Below are positions 10,227-20,545 of a stretch of 64,000 nt of DNA, piece by piece; the stretch's first letter is position 1; each line of letters begins with the position of its first letter. Under the pieces are notes generated by a model, which did not search any database, had not been told where the DNA came from, and saw only the letters and a program-made list of their open reading frames with translations. Source of the DNA: Helicobacter pylori (GTDB taxonomy: Bacteria > Campylobacterota > Campylobacteria > Campylobacterales > Helicobacteraceae); contig NZ_QBAW01000004.1 in NCBI RefSeq assembly GCF_009689985.1, forward strand, positions 101,080-165,079. Reading direction: 5' to 3'. The position numbers were made by a program, and so were the translations under genes.

Positions 10227-10831
10227 GCTTTCAAAAAGACTTGTGAAAAATTCAAAAACGCGCGCCCTAAAAATCTCAGCGCTACACACATTAAAACCAC
10301 AGCGATCGTTAAAAAAATGATCACTAACGCTTGCGCTAAAATCCCTAAAAGAGCCAGCATGAAACTAAAAAGCAATAACCTAAACCCGCTTAAAAAAAAC
10401 CTTTCTTGCGTATAAAGGCTCAATTCTCTATAGAGTTTGTGCAAATAAAAAATAGAAACGCCATTACCGATTAGCGAAAGAGCGTTACTAGCGTTAGGGA
10501 TAAGATAGCTTAAAAGGGCGCATAAAATTACCGCCAAAAAACTGAAAGCAAAATTTTCAAAAAAACTCAGATGGCGTGTGATTTTAGAAAGCCTGTAAAA
10601 ACCAATGGCTCCGGCAATAAACCCAAGCGCGCACAAAAAAAGAGACAATAAAACGATATAAGCTAGTTGATTATTAAAGAGGTTAGAAACTTGAAACGAT
10701 TTTGCCCCGCTTGAAATAAGAAAAAACACCAACAAGATAGCCCCACACAAAGGGGCGAAAAAATAACACAACAAGCATTTTTTAATGAATTGCAACTCTT
10801 TGTTTTGGTGGATGTGGATAATGTTTTGCAA
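10223..10831 (-). CDS. Conserved multi-pass membrane protein of unknown function
   Basis: A 202-residue protein with about five hydrophobic segments (for example CLLCYFFAPLCGAILLVFFL and IVLLSLFLCALGFIAGAIGF) and a short basic loop carrying KITRH. No catalytic motif is recognised. It lies between the FabL-like gene (10-base gap) and pgsA (4-base overlap), so it is almost certainly in the same transcript and may function at the membrane. The product is common in Helicobacter genomes, but its function is unknown to me. Confidence 0.8.
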   Translation of the reverse strand: MQNIIHIHQNKELQFIKKCLLCYFFAPLCGAILLVFFLISSGAKSFQVSNLFNNQLAYIVLLSLFLCALGFIAGAIGFYRLSKITRHLSFFENFAFSFLAVILCALLSYLIPNASNALSLIGNGVSIFYLHKLYRELSLYTQERFFLSGFRLLLFSFMLALLGILAQALVIIFLTIAVVLMCVALRFLGRAFLNFSQVFLKA

Positions 10832-10840
10832 GAAATATCT

Positions 10841-11629
10841 TTATTTAAAAGTAGTCCCGCCATCTACAACGATCGTTTGCCCTGTAAGCCAACCGCTTTG
10901 GGTTTCATCGCATAAAAAATAAGCCGCTCCAGCCAGATCGTTAGGATTGCCCATGCGTTTTAGGGGCGATTGCTCTTCTACTTTTTCTTTAATCTCCACA
11001 TAATCAGGGAAGGCTTTCAAAGCGTCCGTATCAATAGGCCCGCCACTCACCGCATTCACTCTAATGTTAAACTCGCCTAAATCAACAGCAGCGTATTTGA
11101 CCATGGTTTCTACGGCGTTTTTAGAATTGCCATGCCCGGCGTAATTAGGCATATAGACCAAATTCCCGGTAGAGCTTAAGCTCACAATCGCCCCACCGCC
11201 TATTTTTTGCATGCGTTTTGCCGCTTCTTGAGCCCCAACCACAAACGCTAACACAGTGGCTGTGTAAATATTGTTTAACCCCTTAGGTTTTAATCGCATA
11301 AACGGCGCGAATCCGCCCACGACAGAACGCCCGTAAATAATAGCGTTAGAAATAAAAAAATCCACTCTGTCAAAATCAGCGTCAATTTGCTTAAAAAGCT
11401 CTGTGTATTGCTCAGGCTCTAAAACATTGAGAGAGTAGGCTTTGGCTTTAATGGAATATTTTTGCTCCACATCTTCTATAATTTTGTTGGCTTCTTCAAC
11501 ATTTTTATTGTAAGTGAAAGCGATATTCACGCCGCTTTGAGCGAAGCGATACAATATCGCCTTGCCAATCCCTCTAGTCGCGCCGCTGATCACTAGGGTT
11601 TTATTTTTCATGTGATTGGAATGATTCAT
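10841..11629 (-). CDS. Short-chain dehydrogenase, FabL-like enoyl-ACP reductase candidate
   Basis: A 262-residue NAD(P)-binding SDR protein with cofactor motif SGATRGIG (residues 15-22). The catalytic pair is Tyr163 and Lys170, a Y-x6-K spacing of enoyl-ACP reductases rather than the Y-x3-K of ordinary SDRs. The C-terminal [18 protein letters not shown] closely resembles Bacillus FabL (NAVSGGAIDTDALKHFP), and INxGQT-type ending [10 protein letters not shown] follows. Other genomes label it 7-alpha-hydroxysteroid dehydrogenase; the motif pattern argues against that. It overlaps dapA by 4 bases, supporting this start. Enzymatic activity is inferred. Confidence 0.8.
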   Translation of the reverse strand: MNHSNHMKNKTLVISGATRGIGKAILYRFAQSGVNIAFTYNKNVEEANKIIEDVEQKYSIKAKAYSLNVLEPEQYTELFKQIDADFDRVDFFISNAIIYGRSVVGGFAPFMRLKPKGLNNIYTATVLAFVVGAQEAAKRMQKIGGGAIVSLSSTGNLVYMPNYAGHGNSKNAVETMVKYAAVDLGEFNIRVNAVSGGPIDTDALKAFPDYVEIKEKVEEQSPLKRMGNPNDLAGAAYFLCDETQSGWLTGQTIVVDGGTTFK

Positions 11630-12528
11630 GCAATGACCTCATATTGTTGTAAAGTTTTTTCTAAAAGTTGAATCGTTTCTTTGCTTGGGGCCACTAAAGG
11701 CAGTCTGTAGCTTGGGTTTTCAATCAAGCCGGCTAAATGCATAGCCATTTTAATAGGGATAGGATTTGTTTCTACAAAAAGGGCTTGGTGCAAAGGAAAA
11801 AGCTTATTTTGGATTTCTAGGGCTTGTTGGTATTCAAGTTTGAGCGCGCAATTGACCATTTGTGAAATCAAATTAGGCATTAAATTACCGGTCACTGAAA
11901 TCACGCCCCACCCCCCTGAAAACATGATAGAGTGGTTGAGTGAATCTTCCCCGCTAAAAATTTTAAAATCTTTTTCATAATAATGCAATTCCGTTACTCT
12001 TTTCAAAGAGCCAGACGCTTCTTTAATGGCTTTAATGTTAGGGATTTCTCTAAAGAGTTTGAGAGCGGTTGAAACTTCAATAGACACACCTGTTCTACTT
12101 GGCACATCATAAAGCATGACAGGGATTTCCACCGATTGAGCGATAGTTTTATAATGTTCAAACAAGCCTTGTTGGGTGGGGCGGTTATAATAGGGGCTTA
12201 CGCATAAAATCGCATCCGTGCCGATTTTTTGAGCGAACTTTGCCAAAGAAAGGGACTCGCTCGTGGCGTTACTGCCCACGCCGGCTAACACTTTCATGCG
12301 CGAATTTGAGGGCGTTTTAGTGCTTTTGCAAGTCTCTACGGCGATTTCAATGCAACGCATATGCTCTTTATGGGTGAGCGTGGCGGATTCTCCTGTCGTG
12401 CCAACAGGCACGCATGCGTCCATGCCCTGAAAAATTTGGCGCTTGATCAAGGCTTCATAAGTAGCCTCATCAACGCTCAAATCTTTTTTAAAAGGCGTAA
12501 TTAACGCACTAGATGAATGGAATTGCAT
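11626..12528 (-). CDS. dapA: 4-hydroxy-tetrahydrodipicolinate synthase
   Basis: First committed enzyme of the diaminopimelate/lysine pathway, condensing pyruvate with aspartate semialdehyde. The 300-residue TIM barrel shows [11 protein letters not shown] (residues 41-51), Tyr140 ([10 protein letters not shown]) and the Schiff-base lysine Lys169 in AIKEASGS. Length matches the family. The stop overlaps the start of the FabL-like gene (ATGA). It provides peptidoglycan precursor as well as lysine. Confidence 0.96.
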   Translation of the reverse strand: MQFHSSSALITPFKKDLSVDEATYEALIKRQIFQGMDACVPVGTTGESATLTHKEHMRCIEIAVETCKSTKTPSNSRMKVLAGVGSNATSESLSLAKFAQKIGTDAILCVSPYYNRPTQQGLFEHYKTIAQSVEIPVMLYDVPSRTGVSIEVSTALKLFREIPNIKAIKEASGSLKRVTELHYYEKDFKIFSGEDSLNHSIMFSGGWGVISVTGNLMPNLISQMVNCALKLEYQQALEIQNKLFPLHQALFVETNPIPIKMAMHLAGLIENPSYRLPLVAPSKETIQLLEKTLQQYEVIA

Positions 12529-12542
12529 GTTGTAAGGCTCTT

Positions 12543-14929
<2,387 letters not shown>

Positions 14930-14965
14930 TTAAATCCTTGTCTTTTATGATTTGAACGATAACCT

Positions 14966-16993
14966 TTAAAAGGTTTTAAGGGCTTGTTTTTCAAAATAAT
15001 CCTGTGAATTTAAAGGATCGTTAGGGTTTGAAATTTTAGCGTAACGGCCTTTAGAATCTAACTCGTAGCGTTTTAGGGTGTCTTTGAGTTGGATTTCTAA
15101 AATATGCAACAATTTATTGGCGATCTTGGGGTTTGTGGCCGGGATAAGCAATTCTACGCGCCTTTCTAAATTTCTGGGCATTAAATCAGCGCTAGAAAAA
15201 TAAATATTTTCATGTTTAAAATAATAAATGCGTGCATGTTCTAAATATTTCCCCACGATAGAATACACCCTGATATTTTCGCTCAAGCCCTTGACTTGGG
15301 GCTTTAAACAGCAAATCCCCCTGATAATGAGATCAATTTTAACCCCCTTTTGAGAGGCTTGATAGAGCCATTCAATGATTTCGCTATCCACTAGGGCGTT
15401 GGCTTTTAAGATGATATAGCCTTCTTGTTGGTAATTCATTTCATTTTGAATGAGTTCAATGATTTTAGGCTTGATCTGTTTGGGTGCCATAAAAAGCGTT
15501 TCTAATGCGTTGCTAGTGGCACTGCTAGTCAGCAAGGAATGGAAAAGCTTGATAATATCGTTAGCGATTTCATTTTTAGCGCTAAAAAAACTCACATCGG
15601 TATAGATTTTAGCGCTCAAAGGGTTGTAATTGCCCGTGCTTAAATGGGTGAAATGGCGTAATTGGTTGTCCGTTTTTTTAGTGATCACGAGCATTTTAGC
15701 ATGCACTTTGAGTTTGAAAACGCCATGAACGACTAACGCGCCCGCCCTTTCTAAAGCTTTTGCCCAATGCAGATTGCTTTCTTCATCAAAGCGCGCTTTT
15801 AATTCCACTAAAACGCTCACTTGAATCTTGCTCGCCGCTTCAATCAAAGCTTTGACAATGGGGGAATGCTTGCCCACACGATAAAGCGTCATTTTGATAG
15901 AAAGGGTGGTCGGATCGCTAGCGGCTTGCTCTATTAAATCGATCACAGGCTCAAAACTTTCATAAGGATGGAACAGCAACAGATCTTGTTTTTCTATGGA
16001 TTTGAAAAGATCGTTTTCATTGAAATAAGGGTGGATTTTGGGCGTGAAATTGGGCGATTTGAGCGCTTTAAAATCGCTGTGATTGACTAACTCCCACAAA
16101 TCCCCTAAATTGAGCATGATCGTGCTTTTATAGGCATGCATGCCGGTGAGTTTGTGCTTTTTGTAAGAGTGGGTTTGAAAACTCCTTAAAGACGCTAAAA
16201 GGGTTTTTAAAAGCTCTTGACTCCCTTTTTGGGTTTGCAAGCGCACGATTTCGCCTTGATTTCGTTTTCTCAAACTCTTACTCATCAAATCCGCATAATC
16301 ATGCGCTTCATCTTCAGTGATAGCAATATCCGCATCGCAAGTTACCCTAAACGCCATGCAATCTAAAATCTCATGCTCTAAAAACAATTCTTCTAAATGC
16401 GCTTCTACGATTTCTTCAGCCAACACAAACAAGCCTTTTTCTAGCTCTACAAAACGGAAGATAAAAGAGGGGAGTTTGATGAGCGCATAGGAGACGCTTT
16501 GGGTTTCTTTGTCTTTGATGTGGGCAAAAAGCGCGAAAGTCAAATTCGCTAAAGGCGGGAAGGTGTGCGAAGAATCCAACTTAAAAGGCAAGACTAACGC
16601 ATAAAGCTGCTCTTTAAAATAGGTTTTAGCCTTCGCTTTTTGCTCTAAATTCAATTCATTATAGGGGGTGATACAAAGCCCTTTTTTAAAGAGTAGGGCT
16701 TGGATTTTTTGAAATTCTAACTCCCTTTCTTCAATTTCATGCGCTAAATAATGCTTGATTTTTTCTAGTTGCTCTTCAGGGCTTGCGCCATCAATGCCTT
16801 TAGAAGCGATTTTATGCTCATAGAGTTGTTTAAGCCCTGCCACTCTTATCATGTAAAATTCGTCTAAATTCGTGTCATAAATGGCTAAAAATTTCAAGCG
16901 CTCTAATAAAGGCAAGCTCTCATCTTTGGCTTCATTCAAAACCCTTGTGTTAAAAGCTAACCATGAAAGCTCTCGGTTAAAGAAACGATTCAA
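14966..16993 (-). CDS. ppk: Polyphosphate kinase 1
   Basis: Makes and degrades polyphosphate from ATP. The frame is open from 17008, but the TTG at 16993 is chosen because AAAGGA lies at ideal spacing before it, and it gives MNRFFNRELSWLAFN and 675 residues, the usual H. pylori length. Conserved pieces include the N-terminal NTNLDEFYMIRVAGL region, the catalytic-histidine segment FKLKVHAKMLVIT, HLSTGNYNP and the C-terminal SSADLMPRNLERRVELL. A TATAAT -10 and a Fur-box-like palindrome lie just upstream. Confidence 0.94.
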   Translation of the reverse strand: MNRFFNRELSWLAFNTRVLNEAKDESLPLLERLKFLAIYDTNLDEFYMIRVAGLKQLYEHKIASKGIDGASPEEQLEKIKHYLAHEIEERELEFQKIQALLFKKGLCITPYNELNLEQKAKAKTYFKEQLYALVLPFKLDSSHTFPPLANLTFALFAHIKDKETQSVSYALIKLPSFIFRFVELEKGLFVLAEEIVEAHLEELFLEHEILDCMAFRVTCDADIAITEDEAHDYADLMSKSLRKRNQGEIVRLQTQKGSQELLKTLLASLRSFQTHSYKKHKLTGMHAYKSTIMLNLGDLWELVNHSDFKALKSPNFTPKIHPYFNENDLFKSIEKQDLLLFHPYESFEPVIDLIEQAASDPTTLSIKMTLYRVGKHSPIVKALIEAASKIQVSVLVELKARFDEESNLHWAKALERAGALVVHGVFKLKVHAKMLVITKKTDNQLRHFTHLSTGNYNPLSAKIYTDVSFFSAKNEIANDIIKLFHSLLTSSATSNALETLFMAPKQIKPKIIELIQNEMNYQQEGYIILKANALVDSEIIEWLYQASQKGVKIDLIIRGICCLKPQVKGLSENIRVYSIVGKYLEHARIYYFKHENIYFSSADLMPRNLERRVELLIPATNPKIANKLLHILEIQLKDTLKRYELDSKGRYAKISNPNDPLNSQDYFEKQALKTF

Positions 16994-17042
16994 TAGAAAT
17001 CCTTTCAATCATCATGTTTAAAAATTGATTTTGTTTGGTGTG

Positions 17043-17048
17043 ATTATA
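17043..17048 (-). promoter_or_regulatory. -10 element of ppk
   Basis: TATAAT on the minus strand, 50 bases upstream of the chosen ppk TTG start and immediately downstream (in transcription direction) of the palindrome at 17055-17067. Confidence 0.5.
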
Positions 17049-17054
17049 TAATGA

Positions 17055-17067
17055 AATGATAATCATT
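17055..17067. promoter_or_regulatory. Fur-box-like palindrome in the ppk promoter
   Basis: The 13-mer AATGATAATCATT is a 6-1-6 palindrome identical to the core of the classical Fur box. It lies in the spacer just upstream of the ppk -10, where a bound repressor would block RNA polymerase. Control of ppk by Fur is an inference. Confidence 0.45.
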
Positions 17068-17087
17068 GAAGCTTTTTTAAAAAGTCA

Positions 17088-17165
17088 TGGTCGGAGTAGC
17101 GGGATTCAAACCCACGACCTCACCCACCCCAAGGGTGCGCGCTAATCAGGCTGCGCCATACTCCG
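17088..17165 (-). tRNA. tRNA-Pro(GGG)
   Basis: The minus strand gives a cloverleaf: acceptor CGGAGTA/TACTCCG, D stem GCGC/GCGC, anticodon stem CACCC/GGGTG with loop TTGGGGT (anticodon GGG), T arm GTGGG-TTTGAAT-CCCGC, and an encoded CCA end. Length is 78 bases. It lies between ppk and the small toxin-like locus, at what looks like a rearrangement junction relative to 26695. Confidence 0.95.
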
Positions 17166-17311
17166 CAATCAAAAAGGGGTATTCTAATATAAGTTTTCTT
17201 AGTTATTGTTTAAAAACTCTTTTTTGTAAAACTTCATTTTTTGAATAAAACTTCATTTAACCCTAAAAGATCGCTTAAAATTTTTTCAGCGTTTTTTGGG
17301 TTGATTTATTC

Positions 17312-17317
17312 TATAAT
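17312..17317 (+). promoter_or_regulatory. -10 element for the small hydrophobic-peptide mRNA
   Basis: TATAAT on the plus strand, predicting a start near 17324 and a leader of about 100 bases before the 18-codon frame at 17427. Confidence 0.55.
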
Positions 17318-17323
17318 AAACGG

Positions 17324-17438
17324 ACGCAAGTAGTAATCTCTTGGTTTTCTCTTTGGTTGCGGTATCTGGAGTATGTTAGGGTTGGGGGTAACAGTGGGCG
17401 GTTACCTCGAAAGGAGATAACCTAACATGAGATTACTA
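17324..17438 (+). other. Structured mRNA leader of the small-peptide gene
   Basis: Three nested or long-range pairings are visible. The 5' end TAGTAATCTC (17331-17340) is the exact complement of GAGATTACTA inside the coding start (17429-17438). ATGTTAGG (17373-17380) pairs with CCTAACAT spanning the start codon (17421-17428). GGTAAC (17387-17392) pairs with GTTACC (17401-17406). The ribosome site AAAGGAGAT therefore sits inside the loop of a stem closed over the start codon, the usual way type I toxin mRNAs are kept silent until processed. Confidence 0.6.
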
Positions 17439-17467
17439 TTAGTAATCATAGTTTTAATGGCACTCGC
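17330..17467 (-). ncRNA. Predicted antisense RNA opposing the small-peptide mRNA
   Basis: A TATAAT on the minus strand (17474-17479) lies within the end of the peptide frame and would start a transcript near 17467 running back across the frame, its ribosome site and its leader. The RNA would be fully complementary to the toxin-like mRNA. The 3' end is a guess, and no clear terminator was found on this strand. Layout matches AapA/IsoA and Ibs/Sib pairs. Confidence 0.45.
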
Positions 17468-17483
17468 AACGCCATTATACTAA
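17427..17483 (+). CDS. 18-residue hydrophobic peptide, putative Ibs-like type I toxin
   Basis: A short frame encoding MRLLLVIIVLMALATPLY, starting 8 bases after a near-perfect ribosome site (AAAGGAGAT). The peptide is one uninterrupted hydrophobic helix with an N-terminal Arg and a C-terminal Tyr. It closely resembles E. coli Ibs toxins (18-19 residues, same composition and ends). It is unlike the longer, basic H. pylori AapA1 peptide. A promoter, a self-complementary leader and an opposing promoter form a typical type I toxin-antitoxin layout. Membrane toxicity is inferred; a leader peptide is the main alternative. Confidence 0.6.
   Translation: MRLLLVIIVLMALATPLY
17474..17479 (-). promoter_or_regulatory. 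-10 element of the predicted antisense RNA
   Basis: TATAAT on the minus strand preceded by TAG, located inside the last codons of the 18-codon frame and directed against it. Confidence 0.45.
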
Positions 17484-17512
17484 AATTTTGGCTCTAGCGC
17501 AAGAGTGCTAGG

Positions 17513-17560
17513 GTCAAATCTATGGTTACTAGCGGATTTGACTCAAACTTTTAATTTTTT
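17513..17560 (+). terminator. Rho-independent-type terminator of the small-peptide mRNA
   Basis: GTCAAATC (17513-17520) and GATTTGAC (17535-17542) form an 8-base-pair stem with a 14-base loop, followed by a T-rich tail ending TTAATTTTTT. Confidence 0.55.
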
Positions 17561-17661
17561 GAAACTTCTTTTTCTTTAAAAAATTTCTTTTGATGACAAA
17601 ACTTCTCTTTCTTGTAACTAAAGGGTTTTTACCCCTTAAAAAAGTTTTGTTCTAAAATTTT

Positions 17662-18912
17662 TCATTGGGGTTTGACTTGTTGTTTTAAGAGTAGGGGGAG
17701 CAGAAAGTCTCTGAGCGCGGTTAGGGTTTGGGTTTCAATGATGTTATTAGATATTTTTTCATAGAGTGGTTTAGTTATTTTAGAATAATTATCTAATAAC
17801 TCTTTATTTGGTATAAGAATGAGAATATAGTCTAGTGCCTCAATGTTGATAGCTTTTTGTGTAGCACCGGTCGCTAGATTATTTTTTCTTGTTTCAAAAG
17901 GGGAGTATTTAATCGTGGAAGCTATGTATTCAAAAGTATATTTTTGACATTGTAAGCCACAAAAACCTGTTGATAATATGCTTTCTTTTATCCATGATTG
18001 CATGTGTTGGTTTAAAAATAAGTGTTTTTTAGTGTTTTTCATTTTGGCAAACCATACTGAATAGATAGCGGGTTGCATGTTGGCTCTATTAGGGCGTTTG
18101 TTATAGCTAACTTTAAGTCCTTGATTAAGAGATAGGGTTTCTTGTATATGTTTTGTTTCATAATACACTTTTTGTTTAAAGGGGGTTACTCCCGTTTTGA
18201 TTGTGTTACATAGGGGATTATCCCCTAGCGTTTTGACTTCAAAATTGTTAGGGATAAGGCGGTTTAATTCTTTAGAAAATTTCATTTTTCCGCCGCTAGT
18301 TTGGTAGGGTTTGTTGTTTTCATCTAAAAAATCAAAACGCACGAAGTATTGCTCATAAAGAAGCTCTAGGATTTTGTGTAAAAGCTCGTTGATTTTATGG
18401 TTGTTTTCTATTTTTTGATCTAAGACAGAAAGCGTGCGGGCGATTTTTTGTTGTTCGTAATAAGTGGGGGGTATCTTAACTTGGAATAGTCCTAACGCTG
18501 GCTTTGAAATACCCTTAAAAGTAGTGCCAACTCCCATGTTAGAGATGTTATGCTTATGGTGTTTTAATAAGTAGTATAAAAATTCAAAATAAATTTTTTT
18601 ATTAGGGACTAGTCCCATAAGACCTCTATCTGTGCAACTTCTTTTAGAAATAATAGCGGTATAACCTATGGGAGCTCTTACGGAAAATAAAATGGCATGT
18701 TTTGGAAGTAACACACAAGAACATGATTTAAACCCTAATCGTGAAATGTTGCGGCTGCCTTTTTTAATGTAGCGCCCTTGTAAAGTGGATAAATCTTTAG
18801 CTGTTATCCAACGAATTTTGTTTCCATAATTTTTAGGGTTATTGGTAGGTGGGGTAGAGCCTCCAAATATTTTTACTAAATCTTTTAAACAAAATGTTTG
18901 CCACTCACTCAA
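17662..18912 (-). CDS. hsdS: Type I restriction-modification specificity subunit HsdS
   Basis: A 416-residue S subunit with the usual two target-recognition domains (about 1-150 and 215-375). They are separated by helical spacer repeats (QQKIARTLSVLDQKIENNHKINELLHKI about 163-190; a second one near the C-terminus, KISNNIIETQTLTALRDFLLPLLL). The motif SVRAPIGYTAI is typical of the first domain. It determines the two halves of the DNA target for HsdM/HsdR. Its start overlaps hsdM by 8 bases. The target sequence cannot be predicted. Confidence 0.92.
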   Translation of the reverse strand: MSEWQTFCLKDLVKIFGGSTPPTNNPKNYGNKIRWITAKDLSTLQGRYIKKGSRNISRLGFKSCSCVLLPKHAILFSVRAPIGYTAIISKRSCTDRGLMGLVPNKKIYFEFLYYLLKHHKHNISNMGVGTTFKGISKPALGLFQVKIPPTYYEQQKIARTLSVLDQKIENNHKINELLHKILELLYEQYFVRFDFLDENNKPYQTSGGKMKFSKELNRLIPNNFEVKTLGDNPLCNTIKTGVTPFKQKVYYETKHIQETLSLNQGLKVSYNKRPNRANMQPAIYSVWFAKMKNTKKHLFLNQHMQSWIKESILSTGFCGLQCQKYTFEYIASTIKYSPFETRKNNLATGATQKAINIEALDYILILIPNKELLDNYSKITKPLYEKISNNIIETQTLTALRDFLLPLLLKQQVKPQ

Positions 18913-20545
18913 ACCTAACCCCTTTTAAAGTTTCTAAAATCTCTTGTTGCAAGCTCTGGCTTTCATCAAAAAGGCTCGCTAGTTCGCTTGAATATTGTTG
19001 CATCAAGTTTTCAAACTCCGCTTGGCTTATTTTCTCGCTTGTGTCTTCTATGGTGAAATACTGCCCGGGGTTTAGAGAATAATTTTTTTCTGTGATTTCA
19101 TCAAAAGAAACCAGAGCGCAAAAATACGCTTTGGGGGTTTTGTTGTTAAAAGTTTCTAAAATCAAATCCATATCGCTTGTTCTTAAGCGCGTTTTTTTGT
19201 TTTTGTTTTCGGTGTATTCTTCGCCGAGTTTGGAAGCGTCAATCAAGATCACTTCCTTTGCGCTTGGCGTTTTTTGAAAAAAGATGATGCTCACGTTAGT
19301 GCCGGTGTTGGCAAAAACCTGACTGGGCATGCAAATTACCCCATAAACGAGCCTTTCATCTACTAAATGCCGGATAATCTTATTTTCTACCCCACTTTTA
19401 GCGCTAATGAATCCGGTCGGCACGATTATAGCCCCCTTACCCTTATTATTAAGCATGTTCAAGCAATGCTGGAAAAAGAGCGTGTAAATGGGCATTTTGC
19501 TTTTATCGTTTTTAGGGATATTAGGCACGCCTAAGAAAAAATCGTTTTTGTTTTGCGAAATCTCGGCATGCTCGTTGGAAAAATCCAGCTTGAAAGGGGG
19601 ATTACTCACGATGAAATCCATTTTGATTTCATTCCCTTTATCGTCTTTAGAATGGTAGGGGTTAGTCAAGGTGTTTCCCTCAATGGCGTATCTTAAAGAG
19701 TGGGTCAAGTCGTTTAAAATCAGGTTGAGTTTGAGCATTCTTAAGGATTTTTGCGAAATGTCTTGGGCATAAAGGGTGCAAGAATTGGTGCCTATTTGGT
19801 GGGCTAGCGCCATTAAAAGCGTTCCTGTGCCAGCGCTTGGATCATAGATTTTGACGCTTTGAGTGGGTTCGCTCACTAAAAGCTTGGCAATGATGCTAGC
19901 GATGCTTAAAGGGGTGTAGTATTCGGCGTATGTCTCTCCGCCGGCTTTATTGTAATCTTTGATTAAGTATTCAAAAATGGGGGCGAAAAAGTCATAGCCT
20001 TGTTGGTTTTGTAAATTTAAAAAAGCTTGTTTGAAATTAAACTTTTTGAGTTTGTCTAGTAAAACTTTGGTAAAATTAGCCCTTTTGGATTCTTCATTAA
20101 TGTATTGTGAGACGCTTTCAAATAGGGCGATAGTGGTTTTATCCGTGCTTTTGGTGTTAAAAAGCTCGGCATTATTGCTAGAAATACGATTAAAAATAGC
20201 ATCTAGTTTAAGGTGTAAATCGTTATCGTTAAAATGTTTTTCAAAAAGATAGCTTAAAAGCTCATCATAAGAGAGTTTGGGGAGTTTTTTATCGCTTAAG
20301 GTAAGGAAAAAATCTTCTTTTTCTTCCTTTTTAAAGTCTTTGTAATCTCGTATCGTTTTGTTGGGGTATTCTTGTTCAAAAAGGAATTCAAACTTATCGC
20401 ATAAGAATTTATACAAAAAGCATTGCGTGATGATCTTGTATTCGTTGCCGTCGTTCCTTAAACCAAAACTCGTGCAAATGACTTTTAAATCGTCAATGAG
20501 GCTTAGGGTGTCTTGTTTGATTTGCAATAAAGCGTTATTAGGCAT
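18905..20545 (-). CDS. hsdM: Type I restriction-modification DNA methyltransferase HsdM
   Basis: A 546-residue N6-adenine methyltransferase. The SAM-binding motif I (YDPSAGTGTLLMAL, about 234-247) and catalytic NPPF (315-318) are intact, with an N-terminal HsdM helical domain before them. It works with HsdS to modify both strands of a bipartite target. Overlaps of 8 bases with both hsdR and hsdS show a single R-M-S operon. Because M and S remain intact while hsdR is out of frame, the system should currently methylate without cutting. Confidence 0.95.
   Translation of the reverse strand: MPNNALLQIKQDTLSLIDDLKVICTSFGLRNDGNEYKIITQCFLYKFLCDKFEFLFEQEYPNKTIRDYKDFKKEEKEDFFLTLSDKKLPKLSYDELLSYLFEKHFNDNDLHLKLDAIFNRISSNNAELFNTKSTDKTTIALFESVSQYINEESKRANFTKVLLDKLKKFNFKQAFLNLQNQQGYDFFAPIFEYLIKDYNKAGGETYAEYYTPLSIASIIAKLLVSEPTQSVKIYDPSAGTGTLLMALAHQIGTNSCTLYAQDISQKSLRMLKLNLILNDLTHSLRYAIEGNTLTNPYHSKDDKGNEIKMDFIVSNPPFKLDFSNEHAEISQNKNDFFLGVPNIPKNDKSKMPIYTLFFQHCLNMLNNKGKGAIIVPTGFISAKSGVENKIIRHLVDERLVYGVICMPSQVFANTGTNVSIIFFQKTPSAKEVILIDASKLGEEYTENKNKKTRLRTSDMDLILETFNNKTPKAYFCALVSFDEITEKNYSLNPGQYFTIEDTSEKISQAEFENLMQQYSSELASLFDESQSLQQEILETLKGVRFE

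Noticed and set aside
17571..17661. Additional small gene between the toxin locus and hsdS
   Set aside because: Only AT-rich sequence with repeated TTCTTT/AACTTC motifs; no start with a ribosome site was found.
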